In this document: positions 7,642-14,196 of the stretch, piece by piece
Position numbering within the stretch: position 1 is the stretch's first letter
Layout: every line of letters begins with the position of its first letter
Source: an uncultured bacterium
Lineage (GTDB): Bacteria > Bacillota > Clostridia > Lachnospirales > Lachnospiraceae
Reading direction: 5' to 3'
Assembly (NCBI GenBank): GCA_946061355.1
Contig: CAMGRE010000012.1
Coordinates: 1 to 22,533 of the forward strand
DNA: 22,533 bases
Notes under the pieces: model-generated
The model's database searches: none
The model's input: the letters and a program-made list of their open reading frames with translations, nothing else
What the model was told of the DNA's origin: nothing
Program-made: the position numbers and the translations under genes

Positions 7642-9075
7642 TTATACGTTGATCTCCGCCTTCACGCCGAGCAGTTCTCTATTTTCCTCAAGGATCGGTG
7701 CGATCACGTTCTTTAAGAATGCGTCCACCTGCTCTCTGGAGCGTCCCACATATTTCGCGGGGTCCATGGTCTTTTGCAGATCCTCCAGCGTCATGTTGAA
7801 GGCACTGTCCGCCGCGATCAGTTCAAGGAGGTTATTCTCTTTGCCCTCCACCTTCACATTCTTTCCTGCCTCCATCGAGAGCGTCCTGATCTTCTCATGC
7901 AGCTCCTGTCTGTCGCCGCCCGCTTTCACGGCATCCATCATGATGTTTTCCGTCGCCATGAAGGGAAGCTCGCTGCGCAGTCTCTTCTCGATGACCTTAG
8001 GGTATACCACCAGACCATCCACGACATTCAGGCACAGATCCAGGATACCGTCCGTGGCGAGGAAGCCCTCCGGGATGGAGAGACGCTTGTTTGCCGAATC
8101 ATCGAGCGTGCGCTCAAACCACTGTGTCGCGGAGGTGATCGCCGGATTGAGCGCATCGATCATCACGTAACGGCTCAGGGAAGCGATACGCTCGCTTCGC
8201 ATGGGATTTCTCTTATACGCCATTGCTGATGATCCGATCTGGCTCTTTTCAAAAGGCTCCTCAACCTCTTTCAGGTGCTGAAGCAGCCTGATATCGTTTG
8301 ACATCTTGTGGGCGCTCGCCGCAATGCCCGCCAGCACGTTCGCAACTCTGGTGTCCACCTTCCGGGAATAGGTCTGTCCCGACACAGGATAGCATTTCTC
8401 AAAGCCCATCTTCTGCGCGATCATCGGATCGATCTTGTCGATCGTCTCCTGATCACCGTTAAACAGCTCCAGGAAAGAAGCCTGTGTGCCGGTCGTTCCC
8501 TTGGAGCCGAGCAGCTTCATCCCCGACAGCACATGGTCGAGATCCTCCAGATCCAGACAGAACTCCTGCATCCACAGCGTCGCCCGCTTCCCGACAGTCG
8601 TTGGCTGTGCAGGCTGAAAATGGGTAAAAGCAAGCGTGGGCAGATCCTTATATTTCTCCGCAAAATCCGCAAGCTCAGCAATCACGTTCACCAGCTTCTT
8701 TTTCACCAGTTTGAGTGCCTCCGTCATCACGATGATGTCCGTGTTGTCGCCCACATAGCAGGAAGTCGCTCCCAGATGAATGATCCCCTTTGCCTTTGGG
8801 CACTGTACGCCGTATGCGTACACATGGCTCATCACATCGTGGCGCACCTCTTTTTCCCGCGCCTTCGCCACATCATAGTTGATGTCGTCCGCATGACTTT
8901 TGAGCTCATCGATCTGCTCCTGCGTGATCGGGAGCCCCAGCTCTTTCTCCGTCTCTGCGAGCGCGATCCAGAGTTTTCTCCAGGTGCGGAATTTCATATC
9001 CGGTGAAAAGATATACTGCATCTCCTTGCTGGCGTAGCGCTCAGACAAGGGGCTGTTGTATCTGTCTGTACTCAT
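7642..9075 (-). CDS. purB: Adenylosuccinate lyase
   Basis: Catalyses two beta-eliminations of fumarate: SAICAR to AICAR in IMP synthesis, and adenylosuccinate to AMP. The 477-residue length fits the longer form of the family. The fumarase/aspartase superfamily signature GSSAMAYKRNP is at residues 281-291. Conserved active-site blocks are RHDVMSHV (H79) and FTHFQPAQPTT (H152), and HLGATSCYVGDNTD (100-113) forms part of the substrate site. GGAGAG stands upstream of the ATG. The gene begins 51 bases after the purF stop and is probably the last gene of the folD-purC-purF-purB operon. No clear terminator is seen in the 147 bases before the copA start. Confidence 0.96.
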   Translation of the reverse strand: MSTDRYNSPLSERYASKEMQYIFSPDMKFRTWRKLWIALAETEKELGLPITQEQIDELKSHADDINYDVAKAREKEVRHDVMSHVYAYGVQCPKAKGIIHLGATSCYVGDNTDIIVMTEALKLVKKKLVNVIAELADFAEKYKDLPTLAFTHFQPAQPTTVGKRATLWMQEFCLDLEDLDHVLSGMKLLGSKGTTGTQASFLELFNGDQETIDKIDPMIAQKMGFEKCYPVSGQTYSRKVDTRVANVLAGIAASAHKMSNDIRLLQHLKEVEEPFEKSQIGSSAMAYKRNPMRSERIASLSRYVMIDALNPAITSATQWFERTLDDSANKRLSIPEGFLATDGILDLCLNVVDGLVVYPKVIEKRLRSELPFMATENIMMDAVKAGGDRQELHEKIRTLSMEAGKNVKVEGKENNLLELIAADSAFNMTLEDLQKTMDPAKYVGRSREQVDAFLKNVIAPILEENRELLGVKAEINV

Positions 9076-9126
9076 CTGTTCTCTCCTTTTATTTCATTGA
9101 TAACGGCTTTTTTCCTTCGATCACGC

Positions 9127-10575
9127 TTATCGGTCAAACTCACCCCTGATATCCTCAGTCGGCGGCTCCATCGGGTATTTCCCGGTAAAGCATCCCTTAC
9201 AGATGCCAAGCTGCTCCACGATCTCCTCCAAACGTTCTACCCGCAGATACCCGAGGGAATCTGCCCCGATGATCTCACAAATCTGATCCACGGAGCGATT
9301 ATACGCGATGAGCTGCTCTCTTGCCGGCACGTCCGTACCAAAATAGCAGGGCCACAGAAACGGCGGTGAGCTGACGCGCATATGCACTTCCTTTGCGCCC
9401 GCGTCACGCAGCATCTTGACGATGCGGTCAGAGGTGGTGCCGCGCACGATCGAATCGTCTATAATGATGATCCGCTTGCCGTTTACAACCTCTTTCAAAG
9501 CATTCAGCTTCACCTGCACACTGCTCTCACGATGCTTCTGTTTGGGCTTGATAAAGGTCCTGCCGACATACGTATTCTTGACAAATGCCTGTCCATAAGG
9601 GATTCCCGCCTGCATGGCGTAACCCATCGCGGCACAGTTGCCGGACTCCGGCACACCGACCACCAGATCGGCCTCGACCGGCGAATCCATGGCGAGGAAC
9701 TTGCCCGCAAGGATCCTGGAATTGTATACGCTCACATTGTCGATGTAGCTGTCCGGTCTTGCGAAATAGATATACTCAAAAACACATCTGGCATGCTGCT
9801 CTTTGGGAAGGCACATGCTCCTGTCCGACTCAATTCCCTTTTCCGGTGAGATCGTCACGATCTCGCCCGGCTCAATGTCGCGCACAAAGGTTGCTCCGAC
9901 CGTGTCGAGCGCACAGGTCTCCGAAGCAATGATATAAGCATTGTCTCTCTTGCCGATACACAGCGGCTTGAATCCGAACGGATCTCTGGCTCCGATCAGC
10001 TTCCTGGGAGACATGACCACCAGTGAATACGCGCCCTTCAGCTTCTTCATGGCGCGTCCCACCGCTTCCTCAACGGTCTTGGAATTCAGCCGCTCCCTCG
10101 CGATATGATACGCGATCACTTCGGTGTCTATGGTCGTCTGAAAAATCGCACCCGTGTATTCCAGCTCGCGTCTGAGTTCCGGCGCGTTGATCAGATTGCC
10201 GTTATGGGCAAGCCCCAGCGTACCTTTTACATAATTGAGAACGAGCGGCTGGGCATTCTCTCTGGTAGAACCGCCCGCCGTGGAATAACGCACATGTCCC
10301 ACACCGATATCACCCTTCAACTTCTCGAGTGTCTCCGGTGTGAACGCCTCGTTCAGCAGTCCCATCTCCTTGAAGCTAAGCACTTTTCCCTTGGGACCGT
10401 TCGTATCGCTGACAGCGATACCGCAGCTCTCCTGACCCCTGTGCTGCAGTGCAAAGAGACCATAATAGATCGTGGATGCCACGTCCCCGCCGTCGAAATC
10501 ATACATGCCGAAAACGCCGCATTCCTCCCGCAGCTTATCGGTCACTTCCATCAGTTCGTTTACATTTTCTGTCAT
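9127..10575 (-). CDS. purF: Amidophosphoribosyltransferase (glutamine PRPP amidotransferase)
   Basis: First committed step of purine synthesis: PRPP plus glutamine gives phosphoribosylamine. The 482-residue protein has a short propeptide (1-18) before the nucleophile Cys19 in REEC|GVFGMYD, so it should be self-processed like the Bacillus enzyme. Ntn-glutaminase blocks are LQHRGQESCGIAV and LAHNGNLIN. The PRPP-binding loop is IIIIDDSIVRGTTS. Cys in RCVFEYIYF, in FLWPCYFGTD and in the pair CKGCF match the four ligands of the structural 4Fe-4S cluster found in Bacillus-type PurF. The ATG comes one base after the purC stop and has only a weak GGGG ribosome site, so coupled translation is likely. 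Confidence 0.97.
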   Translation of the reverse strand: MTENVNELMEVTDKLREECGVFGMYDFDGGDVASTIYYGLFALQHRGQESCGIAVSDTNGPKGKVLSFKEMGLLNEAFTPETLEKLKGDIGVGHVRYSTAGGSTRENAQPLVLNYVKGTLGLAHNGNLINAPELRRELEYTGAIFQTTIDTEVIAYHIARERLNSKTVEEAVGRAMKKLKGAYSLVVMSPRKLIGARDPFGFKPLCIGKRDNAYIIASETCALDTVGATFVRDIEPGEIVTISPEKGIESDRSMCLPKEQHARCVFEYIYFARPDSYIDNVSVYNSRILAGKFLAMDSPVEADLVVGVPESGNCAAMGYAMQAGIPYGQAFVKNTYVGRTFIKPKQKHRESSVQVKLNALKEVVNGKRIIIIDDSIVRGTTSDRIVKMLRDAGAKEVHMRVSSPPFLWPCYFGTDVPAREQLIAYNRSVDQICEIIGADSLGYLRVERLEEIVEQLGICKGCFTGKYPMEPPTEDIRGEFDR

Positions 10576-10576
10576 C

Positions 10577-11281
10577 TTATAACCCCAGGCGTTTGAATAC
10601 TTCGTTGTAAGCTTCCTCTACGTTTCCGAGATCCCTGCGGAATCTGTCTTTATCCAGTTTTTCGTTGGTGTGTACATCCCACAGTCTGCAAGTGTCCGGT
10701 GATGTCTCATCCGCCAGGATGATCTGTCCGTGATATCTGCCGAACTCGATCTTGAAGTCGATCAGCTTGATGTCCGCCTGCAGAAAATACTCCTTCAGTA
10801 CTTCGTTTACCTGAAAAGCATATTTCTTGATCGTCTCGATCTCATCCCATGTGGCAAGTCCGAGAGCCACTGCAAAATAGGAATTGATCAACGGATCGCC
10901 CAGCGCATCGTTCTTGTAGCTGAACTCGATGGTAGGCTCCTTGAAAGGTGTGCCCTCCTCTACGCCGAGACGCTTGGAAAAGCTGCCTGCCGCCACGTTG
11001 CGGATGATGACCTCGAGCGGAACGATCTCCACTTTTTTCACTGCCGTCTCCCTGTCGGAAAGTTCCTCAATAAAATGGGTGGGAACGCCCTTTGCCTCCA
11101 ACAGCTTGAACACATGATTTGTCATACGGTTGTTGATTACGCCTTTTCCCACGATGGTGCCTTTTTTCTCGCCGTTAAACGCTGTGGCATCATCCTTGTA
11201 ATCCACGATCAGAACATCGGGATCATCTGTGGTAAATACCTTCTTTGCCTTGCCTTCGTAAAGCTGCTCCAATTTTTTCAT
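10577..11281 (-). CDS. purC: SAICAR synthetase
   Basis: Joins aspartate to CAIR using ATP in purine synthesis; 234 residues, the normal bacterial size. Characteristic blocks are the start KLEQLYEGKAKKVF (residues 3-16), the ATP-site segment YKDDATAFNGEKKG (28-41), NRMTNHVF, EVIIRNVAAGSFSKRLG and DFKIEFGR near the C-terminus. GAGGAG stands just before the ATG. The gene follows folD by 45 bases and is joined to purF with a single base between the stop and the next ATG. Confidence 0.97.
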   Translation of the reverse strand: MKKLEQLYEGKAKKVFTTDDPDVLIVDYKDDATAFNGEKKGTIVGKGVINNRMTNHVFKLLEAKGVPTHFIEELSDRETAVKKVEIVPLEVIIRNVAAGSFSKRLGVEEGTPFKEPTIEFSYKNDALGDPLINSYFAVALGLATWDEIETIKKYAFQVNEVLKEYFLQADIKLIDFKIEFGRYHGQIILADETSPDTCRLWDVHTNEKLDKDRFRRDLGNVEEAYNEVFKRLGL

Positions 11282-11326
11282 TGCTCCTCAACCTGTACCT
11301 TTCTTGTTTTTTTGCTGTTACCAATT

Positions 11327-12163
11327 CTATTCCACCGAGCTGACGCAGTTGTTCATCAGCATCGCAATGGTCATGGGACCAACCCCGCCGGGAACCGGCG
11401 TGATCGCACTGGTGTGGGGCGCGACTTTGTCAAAATCCACATCGCCGCACAGTTTATTCTGCTCATTTCTATGGATACCCACATCGATGACGACAGCGCC
11501 TTCTTTCACATAAGTCTCATCGACAAATTTCGGTTTGCCGATGGCAGCCACGAGAATATCCGCCTGTCTGGTGATCTCTTTCAGATCCTTTGTCTTGGAA
11601 TGGCAGACAGTGACGGTGCCGTTTTCCCGCAGCAAAAGAAGCGCCATGGGCTTGCCTACAATATTGCTCCTGCCGATCACGACACAGTGTTTGCCGGCAA
11701 TCTCGATCCCGGAACGCTTCAAAAGTTCAATGATGCCGAGCGGCGTACAGGACACATAGCCCTTCGCGCCCACGCACAGCGCACCCACGCTCTGCATATG
11801 GAAACCGTCCACATCCTTCTTCGGGGAAATCGTCTGGATGATCGTTTCCTCGTTGATATGTTTCGGAAGCGGAAGCTGTACCAGGATGCCGTTCACCTTG
11901 TCATCCGCATTGAGTTTCTCTACGAGTTCTGTCAACTCCTGCTCTGTCGTCTCTTCCGGCAGTTCATATGCCAGAGCTTCAATCCCGATATAGGCGCAGG
12001 CTTTTTTCTTATTATTGACATAGACACTCGAAGCGGGATCATTTCCCACCTGAATCACTGCAAGCGCCACGTCTTTGCCCTGCTCTTTCAGCTTTGCAAC
12101 CTTTTCCTTCAATTCATCTTTGATTTCCTGCGAGATCTTCTTCCCGTCAATGATCTGATACAT
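11327..12163 (-). CDS. folD: Bifunctional methylenetetrahydrofolate dehydrogenase / methenyltetrahydrofolate cyclohydrolase
   Basis: Interconverts 5,10-methylene-THF and 10-formyl-THF, supplying formyl groups for purine synthesis; 278 residues. Motifs are YVNNKKKAC with the catalytic Lys, GILVQLPLPKHIN, KDVDGFH, the NAD(P)-binding CVVIGRSNIVGKPMALLLL and the C-terminal PVPGGVGPMTIAML. I chose the ATG at 12163 (MYQIIDGKKIS). A GTG at 12172 in the same frame overlaps the GGAGGAG ribosome site, which has ideal spacing (8 bases) to the ATG and none to the GTG. The gene lies 39 bases after the small gene and 45 bases before purC, in a likely one-carbon/purine operon. Confidence 0.96.
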   Translation of the reverse strand: MYQIIDGKKISQEIKDELKEKVAKLKEQGKDVALAVIQVGNDPASSVYVNNKKKACAYIGIEALAYELPEETTEQELTELVEKLNADDKVNGILVQLPLPKHINEETIIQTISPKKDVDGFHMQSVGALCVGAKGYVSCTPLGIIELLKRSGIEIAGKHCVVIGRSNIVGKPMALLLLRENGTVTVCHSKTKDLKEITRQADILVAAIGKPKFVDETYVKEGAVVIDVGIHRNEQNKLCGDVDFDKVAPHTSAITPVPGGVGPMTIAMLMNNCVSSVE

Positions 12164-12202
12164 GTCTGTCACTCCTCCATCCTGCCATTCTGTATCCTGC
12201 CG

Positions 12203-12493
12203 CTATTCTTTCCGCTGAAATCTCTTGTGGAATTTATCCGCTCCGCAGACATGTTTCTCGTCGCCTTCGCGGATAATGTAGTCCCCTTCTCTGATAAAAG
12301 TGTATCCACGACGATTCCTCACAAAGGGACACACCAGATTTCCCTCTGCATTCTTAAACTGTATCAGTCCTTCGGTAACCACATGGCCGTTCGTCACGAC
12401 TTTGCTGAACAATTCAAATCCGTCTTCCAATCCCTTACCAGGTTCATAGACTTCCGCTTCCACCTCAAGCGGCGCACGCAAATACTTCGTCAT
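12203..12493 (-). CDS. Small conserved protein of unknown function, first gene of the folD-pur operon
   Basis: The product has 96 residues, is soluble, and has no signal peptide. AAGGAGGG lies 7 bases before the ATG at 12493, so this start is preferred over an ATG at 12547 that lacks a ribosome site and lies upstream of the promoter. The sequence begins TKYLRAPLEVEAEVYEPGKGLEDGFELF and contains the strand-rich block YTFIREGDYIIREGDEKHVCGADKFHKRF. From memory, the GDYIIxG...xxCxxDxFxxxF pattern is like small phage and prophage proteins of unknown function (GDYI...CKPDIFEKTY-like). That resemblance is the only clue and no function is assigned. Its own promoter is directly upstream and folD follows after 39 bases. 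Confidence 0.8.
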   Translation of the reverse strand: MTKYLRAPLEVEAEVYEPGKGLEDGFELFSKVVTNGHVVTEGLIQFKNAEGNLVCPFVRNRRGYTFIREGDYIIREGDEKHVCGADKFHKRFQRKE

Positions 12494-12518
12494 AATGCAT
12501 CCCTCCTTCTTATATAAA

Positions 12519-12547
12519 ATTATACGTTCTTTTGCGGGGAAAAGCAA
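12519..12547 (-). promoter_or_regulatory. Strong sigma-A promoter for the small gene and probably folD-purC-purF-purB
   Basis: TTGCTT (12547-12542), a 17-bp spacer and a perfect TATAAT (12524-12519) on the minus strand. The expected start near 12512 leaves only about 20 bases of leader before the ATG at 12493. No riboswitch can fit in this leader. The promoter lies inside the 3' end of the truncated shikimate-kinase-like frame. Confidence 0.8.
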
Positions 12548-12687
12548 CCGAATCCGCCGGACCGGATTTTCCTCTCCTGGATCACCAGATCCGAATCCAG
12601 GAAACGATATCCCATTTTCTTTGCCAGCACAACGCCAACAGTGCTTTTTCCCGCACCGGGCATGCCGATTAAAACGATGTTGCCCAT
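12520..12687 (-). pseudogene. Truncated shikimate-kinase-like P-loop gene (5' fragment)
   Basis: The frame opens with ATG at 12687, behind AGGAG that overlaps the stop codon of the HD-GYP gene. It encodes MGNIVLIGMPGAGKSTVGVVLAKKMGYRFLDSDLVIQE, with Walker A GMPGAGKST and the substrate-site DSD of shikimate kinases. After residue 38 the similarity ends, and an unrelated tail of 17 residues (ERK...PQKNV) leads to TAA at 12520. Shikimate kinases have about 170 residues, so three quarters of the gene is gone. The frame is still set up for translation coupled to the HD-GYP gene. The fragment keeps no catalytic C-terminal half and should be inactive. A related gluconate- or adenylate-type kinase cannot be fully excluded, but the GYRFLDSDLVIQE block favours AroK. 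Confidence 0.7.
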
Positions 12688-12694
12688 ATAACTC

Positions 12695-13807
12695 CTATTG
12701 AATGATTATGTTCGCGCAGTCCAGGTCATTGGCCAGATCATAGACTCTTCCTGTCTTGAGCCCGACTACCTTCGGCCGCAGAATAAACTTCTCATAATTC
12801 TCCACAACGCTTGCCTTTTCCCCGTTGCTCAGTTCCACTGTCGAACCGACGGGATAGAGAATCACGCTTCCCAGGAAAGCTTTCATTGCACCGATATCGA
12901 GTTCCTCCGTCATCGCCATGATCATCTCCACCGCATCGCGGGGCGAAAAGCCATGCTTATACGGACGCTCCGTCACAAGCGCATCGTAAATATCGGCAAC
13001 CGATATGATCTTTGCAAAAGAGCAGATCCGCGATTCCGCCACTCCCATCGGGTATCCCCGACCGTTAATCTTCTCATGGTGTTGGAGTACCCCGAGCTTG
13101 ATCATATCGGATAAATCTTTATTTTCTTTCAAAATCTGATAACCGTACGCAGGATGCTGCTTCATAACGGCAAATTCGTCATCCGTCAGCCTCCCCGGCT
13201 TATTCAGGATCTCATTCGGAATTTTGGACTTCCCGATATCATGGAGCAGACCCGAAATACCGATATCATATATCTCCTGCTGAGACATTTCCCGCTTCTT
13301 GGCAATGATCATCGCCATGGTAGCCACATCGACACTGTGCTTGAACGTATACTCATCACTGACCTTAAGCAGGCCGATATCGACGGCGAGCGCGTCATTC
13401 TCATAGATTGCCCTCATCAGATCATCCGCAATCGACTTTGTCGCCGGTGCGAGATCAGCTGACGACGTGTTGGTAAACAGATAGGAAATTCCCTCGGCAA
13501 CCCTCTCCCGCACGCTCTCGGTAAGCTGTACCTTGTTACGGTCGGCCACGCTGAGTTTCTCAATCTTCCTAAGCGCCTCTGGCGATGCCGTCTCACCTTC
13601 CGCCATGATCAGGCTCTCATCCACCTCTTCCTCGCCCTCACGGATATAGATTCCGGTGATCCCGAGTTTCCGGATCGCATCGATCAGATATTCATCCAGA
13701 TAAGTTCCCCTCGCGATCAGGACACGCCCTGTCCCGTCCGCAATTGTCTGATCAATCCTCATCCCGCTCTGCAACACCCGTGTGGGTTTGAAATATCTCC
13801 TGACCAT
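12695..13807 (-). CDS. HD-GYP domain protein, probable cyclic-di-GMP phosphodiesterase
   Basis: Likely hydrolyses cyclic di-GMP; 370 residues, cytoplasmic, no membrane segment. The N-terminal part (1-60) resembles the DUF3391-type domain often placed before HD-GYP domains. The HD-GYP core spans about 130-310, with H157 (FKHSVDVATMA), the HD pair in LLHDIGK (189-193), H218 (KQHPAYGYQIL), HH at 243-244 and GYP at 251-253 in HHEKINGRGYP, plus SVADIYDAL (269-277). All metal-ligand motifs are present, so the enzyme should be active. A short strand-rich tail (about 315-370) follows. AAAGGGAT precedes the ATG. No sensor domain is evident. The gene is transcribed divergently from the tRNA pair. Confidence 0.93.
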   Translation of the reverse strand: MVRRYFKPTRVLQSGMRIDQTIADGTGRVLIARGTYLDEYLIDAIRKLGITGIYIREGEEEVDESLIMAEGETASPEALRKIEKLSVADRNKVQLTESVRERVAEGISYLFTNTSSADLAPATKSIADDLMRAIYENDALAVDIGLLKVSDEYTFKHSVDVATMAMIIAKKREMSQQEIYDIGISGLLHDIGKSKIPNEILNKPGRLTDDEFAVMKQHPAYGYQILKENKDLSDMIKLGVLQHHEKINGRGYPMGVAESRICSFAKIISVADIYDALVTERPYKHGFSPRDAVEMIMAMTEELDIGAMKAFLGSVILYPVGSTVELSNGEKASVVENYEKFILRPKVVGLKTGRVYDLANDLDCANIIIQ

Positions 13808-13891
13808 CTTTTATCCCTTTCATTCTCCGTCTGTTTGTTCCCGGCCTGTACCGATTTTTACATTTTTTTCAATCGTTATATTTTTAAGTCA

Positions 13892-13920
13892 ATTCTATAC
13901 AATTTAAGGTGATTTGTCAA
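13892..13920 (-). promoter_or_regulatory. Promoter of the HD-GYP gene
   Basis: TTGACA (13920-13915), a 17-bp spacer and TAGAAT (13897-13892) on the minus strand. About 80 bases of leader precede the ATG at 13807. Only 7 bp separate its -35 from the -35 of the divergent tRNA promoter. Confidence 0.75.
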
Positions 13921-13927
13921 AAAAGGC

Positions 13928-13957
13928 TTGACAAAAGATAACATATAATTGTATACT
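13928..13957 (+). promoter_or_regulatory. Promoter of the tRNA-Val/tRNA-Met operon
   Basis: TTGACA (13928-13933), an 18-bp spacer and TATACT (13952-13957), followed by a short leader of about 28 bases before the first tRNA. It lies back to back with the HD-GYP promoter. Confidence 0.75.
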
Positions 13958-13991
13958 AGCAAAGCGGGTTGCAAAACAGCCCAAAAAACAT

Positions 13992-14064
13992 GGGATCTTA
14001 GCTCAGCTGGGAGAGCATCTGCCTTACAAGCAGAGGGTCATAGGTTCGAGCCCTATAGGTCCCA
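13992..14064 (+). tRNA. tRNA-Val (anticodon TAC)
   Basis: A 73-base cloverleaf. The acceptor stem GGGATCT pairs with AGGTCCC (one G-T pair) and the discriminator is A. The D arm is TAGCTCAGCTGGGAGAGCA. The anticodon arm CTGCC-TTACAAG-CAG gives anticodon TAC. The T arm has GGTTCGAGCCC. CCA is not encoded. Confidence 0.95.
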
Positions 14065-14073
14065 TATATCTAT

Positions 14074-14147
14074 GGCGAGATAGCTCAGCTGGCTAGAGCA
14101 TACGGTTCATACCCGTAGTGTCGAGGGTTCAAGTCCCCCTCTCGCTA
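14074..14147 (+). tRNA. tRNA-Met (anticodon CAT), elongator type
   Basis: A 74-base cloverleaf. The acceptor GGCGAGA pairs with TCTCGCT (a G-T first pair) and the discriminator is A. The anticodon stem TACGG/CCGTA closes loop TTCATAC with anticodon CAT. The overall sequence resembles the Bacillus elongator tRNA-Met. It lacks the three G-C pairs of the initiator anticodon stem and its mismatched first pair. A tRNA-Ile2 (lysidine-modified CAT) is less likely. CCA is not encoded. Confidence 0.92.
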
Positions 14148-14153
14148 CTGCTA

Positions 14154-14187
14154 AAAACCCCCGAAACATTGATGTTTCGGGGGTTTT
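14154..14187. terminator. Bidirectional rho-independent terminator between the tRNA operon and argS
   Basis: AAAACCCCCGAAACAT (14154-14169) and ATGTTTCGGGGGTTTT (14172-14187) form a perfect 16-bp stem with a two-base loop. There are T runs in both directions. It ends the plus-strand tRNA transcript and the minus-strand argS transcript, which stops coding at 14197. Confidence 0.95.
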
Positions 14188-14196
14188 CATATCTTA

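Noticed and set aside
9076..9126. Separate promoter for purB between purF and purB
   Set aside because: The 51-base gap holds a ribosome site but no convincing -35/-10 pair; operon readthrough is simpler.
10730..12517. Very long plus-strand open frame (595 codons) opposite purC, folD and the small gene
   Set aside because: It runs antisense across three well-supported genes, has no family resemblance and no ribosome site, and is explained by codon bias of the genes on the other strand.
12494..12519. Purine riboswitch or PurR-type control region ahead of the folD-pur operon
   Set aside because: The predicted leader is about 20 bases and holds only the ribosome site; no riboswitch core can be seen.
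13808..13891. Cyclic-di-GMP riboswitch in the HD-GYP leader
   Set aside because: The short A/T-rich leader lacks the conserved GEMM-type core sequences and pairing.
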